Shown: positions 23,390 through 34,465 of the stretch, one piece after another | Numbering within the stretch: the first letter of the stretch is position 1 | How the letters are laid out: each line of letters begins with the position of its first letter | DNA from: Apiosordaria backusii | Lineage: Eukaryota; Ascomycota; Sordariomycetes; Sordariales; Lasiosphaeriaceae | Reading direction: 5' to 3' | NCBI GenBank assembly: GCA_030549205.1 | Contig: JAUKTV010000003.1 | Coordinates: forward strand, 2,542,001-2,606,000 | Length of the DNA stretch: 64,000 nucleotides | Made by a program: the position numbers and the translations under genes | The notes under the pieces: model-generated | What the model saw: only the letters and a program-made list of their open reading frames with translations | Databases searched by the model: none | What the model was told of the DNA's origin: nothing

Positions 23390-25355
23390 TTACAGACCAG
23401 CAGCGTCGTATTTGTCTGTCACAGGAGGGCCCCTTGTGATGGGCTTCGTCACCTTCTCCAACCCAGTTAACCTTCCCTTTCCCCTCACTAAAATCTGGCT
23501 GTCGGGCCTTCTAATGCTACTAGAGCGCGGTGTGGTTGTTTTATTCTCACACTTCTCCTGTTCTTGTGGCTGCTGATCAGATTGTGAATTTTTAACCATC
23601 AGAACCCTTCTCTCGCTCTGTCTTTCCAAGCCTGTGATCAGGGGTTGACGGGGATTAGAGTTTTGCTCGCTCATTTTTTGCCGTGGCTCTAGTCCAGTAG
23701 GCCGAGGACCAAGACTTGGGTAGCTTGCTTGCTTCTCCTGGCCCCTACCGCTTTGCCTTTCAAGATCAGTCTTGCGACTATAAGCTTCTGTAGCTCGGTT
23801 TGTTGTAGCTCTCTCAAGACCAGTTCTATGAGGGCGACCGTCGGTGAATAACATTGTGGCGCCCTTTGTCGCGTTTTGCCTCCTCGAGCTGGTCATCTTT
23901 TCCAGGCCAGTCTTTCTGGAATGGAGGGTCGAGGCTGGCTCATGCTCAAGACTTCTGTTACATCGTTTTTCAAGACCAGTCAGCCGGATTGTGCTCAGTG
24001 TTGTGTCGTCCGAAACCTCCAAAATGCTTGGCTTCTCAAGGCCAGTCTTCCGGGGTAGGATAACACTCGTTGTTATTCCATACTCGTTCTTCCTCGAGCT
24101 CCGCCTCTCAAGACCGGTCAGCCGACTGGTGTTCAGCGTTGTGTCATTTGCAGTCGCCAACGCGCTTGATTTCTCAAGGCCAGTCCGGCGAGGTTGGTAA
24201 CTGCTAAGAACCGACTCATCCCGTGTTCTTGACCGGGAGCTCCGTTGTCTTTCCAAGCCAGTTCTATGCTGGATATGGCTGCTAGATAAAGTCTCGTCCA
24301 AATCTGGTCGTTCGAACGGTTGTCTAGAGCGGGTGGTTGGCCTTCCATCAACCTTCTCTTCTCCCGACCGACCCCTCGGCTCCAGACCCGTTTTCCGTGG
24401 GCGGCGTTCTGGACTACCGGGCTCCCCATCTTGTATCTCTGTCCTCGTTGTAGCTTGCCGCTCGAGTCCTGTCCGGTGATGGTGAGAGTGGCGGCCGTCC
24501 TTCGCCACGTCCGCCACGACCACCCCATCAATCCTCGCACCCTTTTCCAGACCAGTCCTATTCGCACGTCGAGCCCGCCCACCACTCTCATCCTGCTCCA
24601 TGGTGTCCTCCTCCAATCTCCTCCTCTTGCTCTCCCGCTCAAGCCCCGTCCGCTTCTGCTTGCTGACCCTCCCCTCCTCTTCCCTCCTGAGCTTCCTAAC
24701 CTCTCTCGGATCAAGCGCCCACGGCCGACACAGCACCTCCTTTCTCAGTAGCGCAATCTTTTCCCAAAACACCGCCTCCTGCTCCGTCGTGCGCAAGTGC
24801 GTGACCTTCTCGGCGCGGATTTGTTTCACGTCGCGGAAGACGGTGATGCCGCCTTTGATGTCAATTATGTGACCGACATCGATAGGGCCGTCGACTTTGG
24901 GGAGGGGCCGTCCGTCGGCTGAGGTGTTGGCATTGGCCGGGGTGTTTTTGTAATTGGTGACGGCTGGGAACTGCGGCGGGGTCGCGACAACGCATTCAAT
25001 GGTGGCGCCGCTGCTGTCGTCGATGGTATAGATTATCCTGTGGGCGAATTCCTGAATGGCGACGACGACGCCGGCGATGCGCGCCCATTTTATGGGGTGG
25101 TTGAGGTAGAAGTAGACATCTTGGCCTGGTTGGTGATGGAGGGTTAGTGACCGACTGTGGACCTGAGGCGGCGAGCTGTGGTTTGTTTGATATTTGGTAA
25201 AAACACAGAAACACACCTTCAAAACCTGGGTTAAACGTCAGAGCAGCAATATCTGTTGCCTGCAAGTGACACCAGCGGCCTATCGTCGGCGACAAGTGGA
25301 AGCAGTATTGCGGGTAAAACTCCAATTCTGGCGGAGCGCCACCCGGGGTGGTCAT
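23390..25355 (-). CDS. STN1: CST telomere-capping subunit Stn1 with C-terminal TGLE repeat array
   Basis: Two exons, 25355-25217 and 25125-23390 (91-bp intron, phase 1), encode 624 residues. Residues 10-170 form the Stn1 OB-fold: PQYCFHLSPTIGRWCHL, then VYFYLNHPIKWARIAGVVVA and the strand IIYTIDDSSGATIECVV, where the split codon joins FEG-QDV. In yeasts and animals Stn1 binds Ten1 and single-stranded telomeric DNA and helps DNA polymerase alpha fill in the C strand. Here residues 200-610 show no winged-helix domains but 15 copies of a short (R/K/L)xTGLE(R/K/P) motif, with the Thr at about 206, 237, 265, 292, 335, 361, 383, 407, 429, 452, 481, 499 (TDLE), 523, 544 and 600, set in a very basic disordered chain. 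The J-protein gene lies upstream on the same strand. Confidence 0.85.
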
Positions 25356-25924
25356 GGTCGATGCTAAATAAAAAAAATTATGATGATGGCTTCACCCAGT
25401 CTGGCGCATACCCGTACCCGTGGCCTTGCGCTGATCAAAGGGAGGTGGCTGCAGCACGCCCAACGTCATTGTTCAATGCCGGCAGACGCGTGCGGTGAGC
25501 AAAGAACGCGACGGGAATTTGGTGGTCTGCCCCGCCCTGCAGGCAGAAACCCAACATTTGCCAAGACCTCACCGGTTGACCAGGTGACGCCACCTGCCCA
25601 ATCGGAGATCAGCATTTACACTGACACAGAATATGCCAGATGACTTGACGATGCCCTCATTGACTAAAGAAGTTCAAGACATACATGGAGGGTCCACTGC
25701 CATGGGACTGGTGAGATCGGCCCGAAGTCTGGGGAAGATGGTCTCGTGTACAGGATCCTGGTGGAAGAGAGAAAGCAGCGCAGTAACACTGCGGTTGACA
25801 TCGATTAATCCCATACAATAGCCTACATGTGAACGCCATGCTTATGTCCTGAAGAGCATACCCATATCCCATGATTATTAGACGCCCAGAACCCATATGC
25901 AATCCATCCCGAAGCAAACCCAAA
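25356..25924. other. Intergenic between STN1 and the J-protein gene
   Basis: Promoter side of STN1 and 3' flank of the J-protein gene, both on the minus strand. No other gene seen. Confidence 0.45.
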
Positions 25925-26875
25925 CTAAGCCTTTCTCTTCTTGGCCTTCTTCATCATATCTGCCTGCAACTTTTGAAAAGCCTCCTCATCAATATCCGGC
26001 TCCTCCATCGCCCTCTTCTTCCCACCCTTCTTGTCCGGCTTCGCCCCATACTTCTCCGCCAGTTGATCAAACATGTTCGCCCTATTCTTCTGATTTCTCT
26101 GAATCAACGCCGCCAGCCCCGCTTGATCATCCTCTTTTTTCCCGCCCTTCTTCCCCTTCCCATTCCCCCTCAGCTTATCATACACCCCCAATTCCTTCGC
26201 CAGCTCATCCGCCTCCTTCTCCTCCTTCCTCGCATTCTTCTGCCTTTGCTGTCTTGACTTCTTTGTCTCCTTAGTGTACTTCTTATACCCCTCTACCTCT
26301 CCCGCTTCAATCGCCTCATCAATCATTTTTCTAAACCTCTCATCGTCCTCCAGCACATCACTCAACATCACATTCTCATACACTGCATCCATATCCCCCT
26401 CAAACTCCTCATACGCCGCCAATAAATCCTCCTTTTCCTCTTCACTCCCCTTGTACTTCTTGCGGAACGCCTCAATGGCCTCTTCGGAAATGGCATCTTG
26501 ATACTGCGCAGCGTAGAATTCCGTCCAGCTAAACCCTTCCGAGTCTACGACGGCTTCCGAAGTAGAGCCAGTTCCATCGTAGCGCTTGCGGCGGACGGGG
26601 TCGGAGAGGATAGCGTAGGCAAAAGCGATTTCCTGGAACTTTTCCTTGGCAAGAGTCTGGTTCTCTGGGGCGGCTTTGTCCGGGTGGTGCTTAAGGGCTG
26701 ATTTGCGATAGGCGGATTTTATTTGGTCGGGGGTGGCATTGCGCTCGAGTGAGAGGACTTCATATGGGTCAATGGTTGGGGGTTCGTCGGTGGTGAGGTC
26801 GTCGTCGGCTCGGCCGTCGTCAGAGTCGGAGTCGGAGGAGGGGGGTGGCATTGTTGGGCGTTTTGAGCGGGGCAT
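25925..26875 (-). CDS. J-domain protein, DNAJC9-like histone co-chaperone
   Basis: Single exon, 316 residues. An acidic, Pro-rich head is followed by a J-domain at 36-103 (DPYEVLSLERNATPDQIKSA) with the invariant HPD at 64-66 that stimulates Hsp70 ATPase. The region after it (SWTEFYAAQY ... IEAFRKKYKGSEEEKEDLL ... YENVMLSDVLEDDERF) is the DNAJC9-type helical part that in human binds histones H3-H4. The end is Lys/Glu-rich and coiled, with several Lys-rich stretches that fit nuclear import (GKGKKGGKK, KKAKKRKA). Inference: a nuclear protein that brings Hsp70 to histones or chromatin. It is divergent from the deaminase gene with 365 bp between starts. Confidence 0.88.
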   Translation of the reverse strand: MPRSKRPTMPPPSSDSDSDDGRADDDLTTDEPPTIDPYEVLSLERNATPDQIKSAYRKSALKHHPDKAAPENQTLAKEKFQEIAFAYAILSDPVRRKRYDGTGSTSEAVVDSEGFSWTEFYAAQYQDAISEEAIEAFRKKYKGSEEEKEDLLAAYEEFEGDMDAVYENVMLSDVLEDDERFRKMIDEAIEAGEVEGYKKYTKETKKSRQQRQKNARKEEKEADELAKELGVYDKLRGNGKGKKGGKKEDDQAGLAALIQRNQKNRANMFDQLAEKYGAKPDKKGGKKRAMEEPDIDEEAFQKLQADMMKKAKKRKA

Positions 26876-27240
26876 TTTGAAGGTTCAGAGGGAAGATGGA
26901 GCAAAATATGGACAGGATGAGAAGGAATTCGGAGATGTTTTTGAATTTGCTGGGAGTGAATGTCACAAATGTTGTCGCTACTGTTATCGCTTTGATGATA
27001 GAGTCAGTTTAATGGATTCTGGAAACGCGTCACGTCAGCAGCTGATTCCGTGTCAGTGGGGCATCTCTCGAAAACACCGTGTTACACCAGTTTGTAGCAC
27101 TGTGAGATCTCCCACTGCCAAGCCCGATCTAAGATGCCCCTCCACACTTGTCATCTTCACTCTTCCCTGGCAAGCTGGAAGCGATCTCGTTCTTCCAGCC
27201 TCTTTTACAAGCCAGAAATAGTCAATTCGATAGCTTCAGC
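26876..27240. promoter_or_regulatory. Divergent promoter region, J-protein / deaminase
   Basis: 365 bp separate the two ATGs, which point away from each other, so both promoters must lie here or overlap it. Confidence 0.4.
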
Positions 27241-27744
27241 ATGGCCGACATCCAGCCAAAAGATCACAGGGCCTATATGCAGCTTGCTCTTGAGCAGGCC
27301 AAGAAATCACCACCAAAGCCAACAAACTACCGTGTGGGAGCTGTCATCGTAGATACATCCTCCAACGAGATCCTCGCAACTGGTTACACCTTGGAGCTTC
27401 CCGGCAACACTCATGCAGAGCAATGTTGCTTGCTCAAGCTTGCCGAAAAACATGGTGTTTCCGAAGAGAACCTTGGAGATGTCTTGCCAGCAAACCTAGC
27501 CCTGTACACCACCGTTGAACCATGCTCCAAGCGGCTGAGCGGAAACCTGCCCTGTGTGGAAAGGGTCAAGAGACTGGCCGGCTCTATCAAGACAGTCTAT
27601 GTCGGCATCCTGGAGCCAGAGACCTTTGTTGCTGAGAATACAGGCAAGACCAGTCTTCAAGACGCAGGCATCAAAGTCGTTGCCGTCGAAGGCTTCGAGA
27701 AGGCAATCCTCGAAATTGCCACGGCTGGGCACATCAAGAGCTGA
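27241..27744 (+). CDS. RibD/DRAP-deaminase-like zinc nucleoside deaminase-fold protein
   Basis: Single exon, 167 residues from ATG 27241 (context CAGCATGG). The cytidine-deaminase fold is clear: RVGAVIVD at 31-38, HAE at 58-60 with catalytic Glu60, and a zinc pair in EPCSKRLSGNLPC (Cys95 and Cys105). This nine-residue spacing between the two Cys resembles the pyrimidine deaminase of riboflavin synthesis (yeast Rib2 C-terminal half, bacterial RibD) more than tRNA adenosine or CMP deaminases. The stand-alone length fits a single-domain enzyme. Likely role is deamination of a pyrimidine intermediate; the exact substrate is not shown by the sequence. Confidence 0.82.
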   Translation: MADIQPKDHRAYMQLALEQAKKSPPKPTNYRVGAVIVDTSSNEILATGYTLELPGNTHAEQCCLLKLAEKHGVSEENLGDVLPANLALYTTVEPCSKRLSGNLPCVERVKRLAGSIKTVYVGILEPETFVAENTGKTSLQDAGIKVVAVEGFEKAILEIATAGHIKS

Positions 27745-28225
27745 CCAGGCCAAGAAGGACTTACTCCGCGATATAACAACATCAATGCCAATGGACAGTC
27801 AAGCTGTGGTTTTATTCAGTTCTCCTCAGTCTAAGCATGCACTGTCCGACAGGCCTCCCCAACTCCGGTCAAGATTGCTCATAGAACCATCCGAACCGTC
27901 CGGCCCGGCATGCAGCATTTCCTGGTTCACCACCCGCTTCGAAGATGACAGCATCTGAATTGTAAACAATGGACTGGAACTTCCCCGCATTTTACGTAGA
28001 CAACAATGGAGAATAACGAGACAGGTCTCAGTCTCAGTCGTCGGTGCTGGCATTCGAGAAACAATATCACAATGGCTGCATACCAGTCTCACCCTGAAAA
28101 CCGATGATACCCCACCACCACGTCCAGATCAGAAACAAAAAAAGATATCGTATATAAACGCGTCCCACGGCTTCGTTACTGTCTTCTGGCCATGTTTTTG
28201 TTCCTGATGTTCAACCGCCAACAAA
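27745..28225. other. Intergenic
   Basis: No supported gene; includes the 3' flank of the deaminase and the leader of the secreted-protein gene. Confidence 0.45.
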
Positions 28226-29617
28226 ATGAAGGCACCATGGAATATCGAGGCCTTGCTATGGGCAACAGCCACAGCCTTGGTGGCCCGTGATGTAGACCCC
28301 CTTCCACATCAACCATGCAGTAAGTTCCCATCTACGCACATCTTCAGATCAATTAGCCAACTCTCACCACCAACCCTAGCCGGTGACTACTGCTACGATA
28401 TTTCTCCTCTCGAACCCAGGTTCTTCCCCTCCCTCGAACCTCAACGCCTCCAAATAAAATACGGCCCCTTTACCACTCCCCCAACTCACGAACACAACGG
28501 TCATCACAAGACCTACTTCCGAACCAACCCCCCTTGCTATGGTACGAGGCAAACTCTCTTGTTTTTGTGTTCCAGCTACTCTCATGTTCACCCAAAATAC
28601 CAATGCTAATCCCCCCAAGACTGCTACCTCACCGCAGTCAAAGCCGACCTCCAATACCCAAACGGCACAACCGCCAACACCAACACGGGGTTATGGCTCC
28701 ATCACGTCGTGATTACAAACCTCGTCCAATCCTCCATTACCTGCCCCGAGGGAGCAGAGATCATTTTTGCCAGTGGGAACGAGAGGACAGAGGTAAAGAT
28801 ATCACTTGATGGAACAGTCCCGGCGGGGTATTACATCAACCCCCACGATCTCCTCCTCCTCTTCCCCGAGCTCATGAACACCGCCCATGTCCCTCAAGAC
28901 GCCATCATTGTGATTGACTACGAGTTTGTTCCTTTATCAGACCTATCAGTCGAAGCGGGGTTCAAGAAAGTCACGCCTGTATGGCTAGATGTAGACGGGC
29001 CTTGCTCCCCTAATGCCGGGGCTATACCCGTCCCTGCTGGGGTGGTAGGGGAGAAGTTCACGCTGGAGATGGAGCCAAAGTGGAAGAGTGATATTAGTGG
29101 GGATGTTTTGTTTGTGATGGGGCATGTTCGTGATGGGGCTACTGGGTTGGAGGTGGTGAGAAGCAGCAGTGATGGCGCTGGGATAGAAGGTGGTGAGACG
29201 GTTTGTAATGGGGAGGTGAGGTATGGAGAGGAGGAGGGGGATGTCGACATTGCTGGTGAGGATCATGGCCATGGCCGTGGGGATGGTGGTGATGTTGATG
29301 GCGGGCATGGGGGCCGTCTTGAAAAGAGACGTTTCTGGAGAAGCAGAGGGAAGGGCAAGGGCAAGGGCAAAGGACATGACGACGACCACGACGATCATGA
29401 TGACGAGGAAGAGGAGGTTCCCACGTCCCCAAGGCGACAAGGTGTCCACGTCTCCAGCATTTCCACCTGCACCCTCCCAGGCCGAATTGAAAAAGGAGAG
29501 GAATGGACCGTTAGGGCGAACTACGACTTTGCCAAGCACGCCCCGATGGTGCACGGGGGCGAGCTGGCGCCGGTGATGGGGATGAGTCTGATGTATGTTG
29601 TAGAGGATGGACAATAA
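28226..29617 (+). CDS. Secreted protein, SURNod19-like, with Gly/Lys/Asp-His-rich insertion
   Basis: Three exons (28226-28319, 28380-28541, 28620-29617) encode 417 residues; introns of 60 and 78 bp have GT-AG ends, and both junctions keep frame. A short hydrophobic leader with ALVA at about 18-21 suggests secretion. The core has TGLWLHHVVITNL, then ITCPEGAEIIFASGNERTEV and AGYYINPHDLLLLFPEL, which resemble the Stress up-regulated Nod19 family of plants and fungi. Near residues 315-360 there is a basic Gly-Lys repeat and an Asp/His/Glu-rich stretch (GHDDDHDDHDDEEEE) that could bind metal ions, next to a KR site suitable for Kex2. The core then resumes. Function is unknown. Confidence 0.68.
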
Positions 29618-30604
29618 GGTATCATCTGCACGAAACAGCTTCTCAGCTACCGGCACACCTCCTCTTGGCAGTCAGACAGCACCAACATACTGCAGTGATA
29701 CTGCTGGATGGAAGGGCCATGATATACGGTTGGGCGAAGAGGTATATCTTCGGAGCGCTGAGAAATGTGGGCATTGTGATTGGGGTCGTGATGATTGGGG
29801 GGTGGTATGGTATCAAGGGGTACTGGCTTTGCACGTAGACGAATTTCCTGGTGGTGGGCTGTTTTCTATACAGAATCTAGGACTGACACTGTTCACTGTC
29901 AGACAGAGCCTGTATCAATGGTCACACCCAAAAAGCTGGGACTCTGGTTGTTTTAGTTTGGGAGTTTGAAGACATGATTGAAAAACTTTGGAGCTTGAAA
30001 ATATCCCGAGGTCTGCTGTTTGTTCCTTTTGGAATCGGTATTTTATAGGTATACCTTGCCATAGTGTTTTGAAGGGTTTGAGCCGGGGGCTGATTTAAGT
30101 AAGCTGAATGGGCGCGCGCGCTAGGAAATGCACCAACCATAGCAAAAACCAGCCACCCAAATTGAAGTGAGATTTCGGATTTATTGCCTGAAACTTTGAC
30201 AGCTCATCTCACCATCTCGTTTGTTTGTTTTTTTCACCGATAATTTTCACGAACCTTTGGCGTCATCTCATTTTTTTACTCTGTAATCCTATTTCAAGAT
30301 ACCATCTGATTTTTTACCAAGGACATACAACACCTATGCCATTTGACATTTTGACCATCTCGCGATTTTAAAAGTAGTACTCACATTCGGCATACCACAC
30401 ACACACACACACACACCGCCAAGACATTTGAATTATCCGTCTGTTGTTGATCTCACACGCATCACCACCACCAAAACACGCCCATCTCACCACACCCATC
30501 AAAACAAACCACCATTTTTCTACACAACACTTTCCACAACACCACCACCTTACATTCCCTCGTGACAACCCCCCCTCATCCCTGACCCTCCCTCCTCCGC
30601 AAAA
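29618..30604. other. Intergenic, upstream of PEX11-family gene
   Basis: No supported gene in about 1 kb. Contains a CA microsatellite and an A/C-rich leader just before the next ATG. Confidence 0.45.
30396..30416. repeat. CA dinucleotide microsatellite
   Basis: An unbroken run of about ten CA units in the promoter region of the PEX11-family gene. Confidence 0.9.
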
Positions 30605-31766
30605 ATGTCACAAAACACCTTCCACCAATTCATCAAATTCTCCACCGACGCCTGTATGTTTTACCCCCCTACCTATCCTACCTCTTCTCTGTGTACTCCC
30701 CCAAGACTAACCCATATCAGACGGCCTCGAGCGCACCCTCCGCTTCCTCCAATCTCTAACCCAATTAATGCTCTCCTACCCCACCCTCCCCCTAACCCTC
30801 CTCCCCTTCCTCGGCTTCCCCCCCTCCCACCTCCCCAAATCCCTCTCCCCCTCCAAAAAACACACCCTCTCCGAGCTCAAATCCCGCCTCTCCCTCGGCC
30901 GCCGCTACTTCAGGTCATTCCGCTTCCTCGAAAACTTTTCCCAGGCCTTTGACAAGTACATTGAAGCCTCTGCCTCTGCCTCCGCCAAAGCCTCCTCCAG
31001 CGTCAAATCATCAACCTCAGCGAAAAATAAAGCCAAGGCAGGAGGGTTAGCAGTGGGATTGATACTAGGCGGTATAGGACTGGAGAAGTGGTTGGAAATA
31101 CTAAGTAAAGGTTTCAACGGGGTGTATTACTGCGCGGAAACCTCGACATTTATCGATGAGCTCAAAGTAGATGGGTTGGGAGTTTGGGGGAGGGATCTTG
31201 CGAAGAGGGTGATGAAAGAGGAGAATCGGATGTGGTTTTTTTCTTTGGTGCTTGGGGTCTTGGCGGGGTGTTGGAAGGTGGGGAGGTTAGGGGGGGAGAT
31301 TGCGCAGGCGAGGAGGGAGGTTAGGTTGCTGGAGAAGGAGGTGAGGAGGGAGAATAAGGCTGGGGGTGTGGTTAGGGGACAGCAGGGGGGTTGGGAGGGG
31401 AAGCCGATGCGTCAAGGGGAGGGGGGGCAACTGCAACAACAACAACAGCAGTGGCGGGAGGAGGAGATGAGATTGGAACGGGTGAGGGCTGGGGAGGTGA
31501 AGCTCGAGGAGATGAGGACGAGGTTGGATAAGCTGGTGGATACGAGGTATAAGGCTGCGAGGAGGGCGGTGGCGGATCTATTGGATTTGGCGGTGCCGGG
31601 GAAGGCGGTGGGGTGGGTGCCGCTTTCTACCGGGGTGGTGTCGGCGTTGATGTTGGGGAGTACGTGGTTGACGGGGTTGGAGGTTTGGGAGAAGTGCGGA
31701 GAGAGTGTGGCCAAGTCGGCGGCGAAGGGGGAGGCCGAGGCGAAGGCTAAGCCGAAGAGTGAGTGA
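30605..31766 (+). CDS. PEX11-family peroxisome proliferation protein
   Basis: Two exons, 30605-30653 and 30721-31766, encode 364 residues; the split codon gives DA-YGLERTLRFLQSL, the typical PEX11 start. Other family features are LKSRLSLGRRYFRSFRFLENF (amphipathic helix that bends the membrane), a Gly-rich hydrophobic segment near 145-160, a helix ending YYCAETSTFIDEL, and a C-terminal hydrophobic stretch LSTGVVSALMLGSTWLTGLE. Between them lies a long charged insert with Gly, Gln and Arg/Glu (about 215-290), which lengthens it beyond the usual 230-300 residues. PEX11 proteins tubulate and divide peroxisomes. Which of the fungal paralogues (Pex11, 11B, 11C) this is cannot be told here. Confidence 0.8.
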
Positions 31767-32252
31767 TTGATAGGGGGGATGAGAGTGTATATATGGAGGA
31801 AGTAATGAAGTAATGTAGCACGTGAGGTTCTGAGGGCAGTGAGAAGAACCGTGATGGCTGTGAAGTAACACTTCTGATTGAAAATATCTGGGTACATAGA
31901 TCACTGGCAATGATGACTCAAGGACGTAGAGCAGGGAAGGTGTGTCTTGTCGGCATCAATCCATGTCCTTCTTTGTCGACTGACACCTCAGCTATCAAAG
32001 GTCAGTCACAACCTAGGTCAACCAATCCGTCCAACCGAATATCACACACAATAAATGTTCAAACACCACCAATGTATTGTTGCCTTCCCTATACCACCCC
32101 GCCTAAGCTTCAAAGTAAATACAATACCGCCCCAACGAGAGAAATGATGCACATGTACACAAGTGGTTGCAACAATTCTCTCTCAATTTCAATCCGCTTT
32201 TGCCACCTTTTATCTATGGCCTTCTCATCAACTTATACACTCTATACCCCCC
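31767..32252. other. Convergent 3' region, PEX11-family / NUO51
   Basis: Facing 3' flanks with no other gene visible. Confidence 0.45.
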
Positions 32253-33875
32253 TTACATGCCAGGAGAGACAAGCAGGCCCTTCTCTTTAGAATCACGCTT
32301 CCACCCACCAGCAAGCGCCTCACCACCATTCTCCTGTGCAAACTTTTGCATGCGCGCCTCCAGCTCTGGCCTGAAGTGGCGGATAAGACCCTGGATAGGC
32401 CAGGCGAAAGCCTCACCCAAAGCTAGACACATGTCAGTAACAAATCAACATTTGGCGTCAGAATGAGGAAAACATACCGCAAATAGTGTGACCCTCAACC
32501 TGCTTCGTCAGCTCCTGCAACATATCAATCTCACGCTCGCGGCCCTGGCCCTTCTCAAATCGCTGCATGATCTGCTCCGTCCACTTGCTGCCCTCACGGC
32601 AAGGTGTGCACTGGCCGCAAGACTCGTGGCGGTAGAAGTGGCTGAGACGAGAGATGGCACGGACAACATCGGTGCTCTTGTCCATGACGATAACAGCCGC
32701 AGTTCCCAAGCCAGACTGGCTGTCCTTCAAGGCATCAAAGTCCATGAGCTGGTCGTCGCAAATGCTCTTGGGAAGAATAGGGGTAGAAGAACCACCAGGA
32801 ATGACAGCCAGGAGGTTGTCCCAGCCACCACGGACGCCACCGCAGTGTTTGTCGATAAGTTCCCGGAGGGGAATGCTCATCTCCTCTTCGACTGTGCAGG
32901 GGTTGTTGACGTGACCGCTGATGCAGAAGAGCTTGGTGCCCTGGTTGCGCTCACGACCGAAGCCGGCGAACCAGCTGCCACCGCGGCGGCAAATGGTGGG
33001 AGCAACGGCAACAGTCTCGACGTTGGCAACGGTGGAAGGGCAGCCGAAAAGACCAACAGCAGCAGGGAAAGGAGGCTTCAAGCGGGGCTTGCCGGGCTTG
33101 CCCTCAAGGGACTCGATCAAACTGGTCTCCTCACCGCAGACGTAGGCACCACCACCACGGTGAACGTAGACATCAAAGTCGTACCCGGAGCCGCAGGCGT
33201 TCTTTCCGATAAGACCGTCAGCATACGCCTCATTGATGGCGTTCTGGAGAACGGCAGCCTCGTGGATAAACTCCCCACGAATGTAGATATAAGCAGCCGA
33301 AGCATTCATGGCACGGCCAGCGACCAAGCAGCCCTCCACCAGCTTGTGGGGATCCTTGCGCATAATCTCCCGATCCTTGCAGGTTCCCGGCTCACCCTCA
33401 TCGGCGTTGACTACCAAGTATCTCGGCTTGTTGTCCTTGTCCCAGTCCTTGAAGTTCATGAACGACTGCAAAAGCATAACAACGTTAGTAAGCTTATTCC
33501 CTCTTCCAGCAGTGAATTGAGTTTCCCAAGCTCCAGACGCACCCATTTCAGACCGGAAGGGAAACCAGCACCACCACGTCCACGGAGACCGGAGGCCTTG
33601 ATCTCGCCAATGATCCAGTCGTGGCCCTTAAGAATGATTTCCTTGGTCTTGTGCCAGTCGCCCATCTTCTTGGCGCTCTTGAGGTCGGGGGGGTAGCGGC
33701 CGTAGAGGTTCTGGAAGATGCGGTCCTGATCGCGAAGGCCGCCGTAGGTGCGCTTAGGGGCAGCGCCGTCCTGGACGGTAGCAAAGGAGCGGCATTGTTG
33801 TTGGGTCGTGGCAGCGACGGCGTTTGCGAGGGTCTTGGCCGACGCCTTGGTAGGTGCGGCGGTACGGGACAGCAT
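32253..33875 (-). CDS. nuo-51: NADH:ubiquinone oxidoreductase 51-kDa flavoprotein subunit (complex I)
   Basis: Three exons (33875-33543, 33465-32478, 32422-32253) encode 496 residues; introns are 77 and 55 bp. An Arg/Ala-rich mitochondrial presequence precedes KRTYGGLRDQDRIF. FMN/NADH-binding parts are GLRGRGGAGFPSGLKW (about 96-111) and NADEGEPGTCKDREIM, plus the Gly-rich VYVHRGGGAYVCGEE. The 4Fe-4S cluster N3 ligands are Cys394, Cys397 and Cys400 (ESCGQCTPCREG) and Cys440 (GHTIC). The protein ends in LLVSPGM. It oxidises NADH at the tip of the matrix arm of complex I. All key residues are present, and the length matches the family. It is divergent from the dynactin p27 gene. Confidence 0.97.
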
Positions 33876-34465
33876 TGTGTATCTGGAGTATTCGTGTCTC
33901 TGCTCGGCAGAGACAGAGGGGGTGGGATGCCAATGGGCCGGGACGGAGAGAGGTCGTCGTGGGGTTCGTTCGGGACGACGAGGGACGACGAGGGTGTGAG
34001 GTTGGCCCGTTCCCTCAATTGAGCGATTGTGAGCGGCTTCTTGAGATTTGGATTCGCAACGTTGATGATTGGCTGAAATTTACCAGGGTGTGGCGGGCAG
34101 GCACTTGGGCCGCTTGTGGCGAGAACCGCCAAGATCGCTGACGCAGTGTGGGGGAAGCTGTCCGCTTTGAGAGCTCCGAGAGCTTTCAAAAGCTCCCTAA
34201 ACAACTTCCATTGACAGCCTCGACAGCTCATCCCGACAGTCAGCATTGCGATTTAGTTCGAACCGCCCACAACGCCCTCCAGACGAGGAGCTGCGTGCGG
34301 CTTATTCAACAAATACATATATTCATTCTTGGAACAGAGTCTTCCCTGTCTTTTTACCCAGTGTGAGAATGCGCCGTACAGCTCGTCAAAATAAATGTTC
34401 AGCCTTGTCCCGGTAATACCAACACCACCAAACACCACTAAGCATCACCCCCAATCCACAACAAA
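33876..34465. promoter_or_regulatory. Divergent promoter region, NUO51 / dynactin p27
   Basis: 590 bp between two opposed starts. The open frames here are extensions of the NUO51 region in other frames and are not supported as genes. Confidence 0.4.

Noticed and set aside
30323..30334. 12-bp match to the 3' end of 5S rRNA on the minus strand
   Set aside because: Similarity ends abruptly; the rest of the 5S sequence is absent, so chance is enough.
32488..33696. 402-residue open frame on the plus strand
   Set aside because: It lies fully opposite NUO51, whose three exons carry all complex I motifs. GC-rich codon bias creates such antisense frames.
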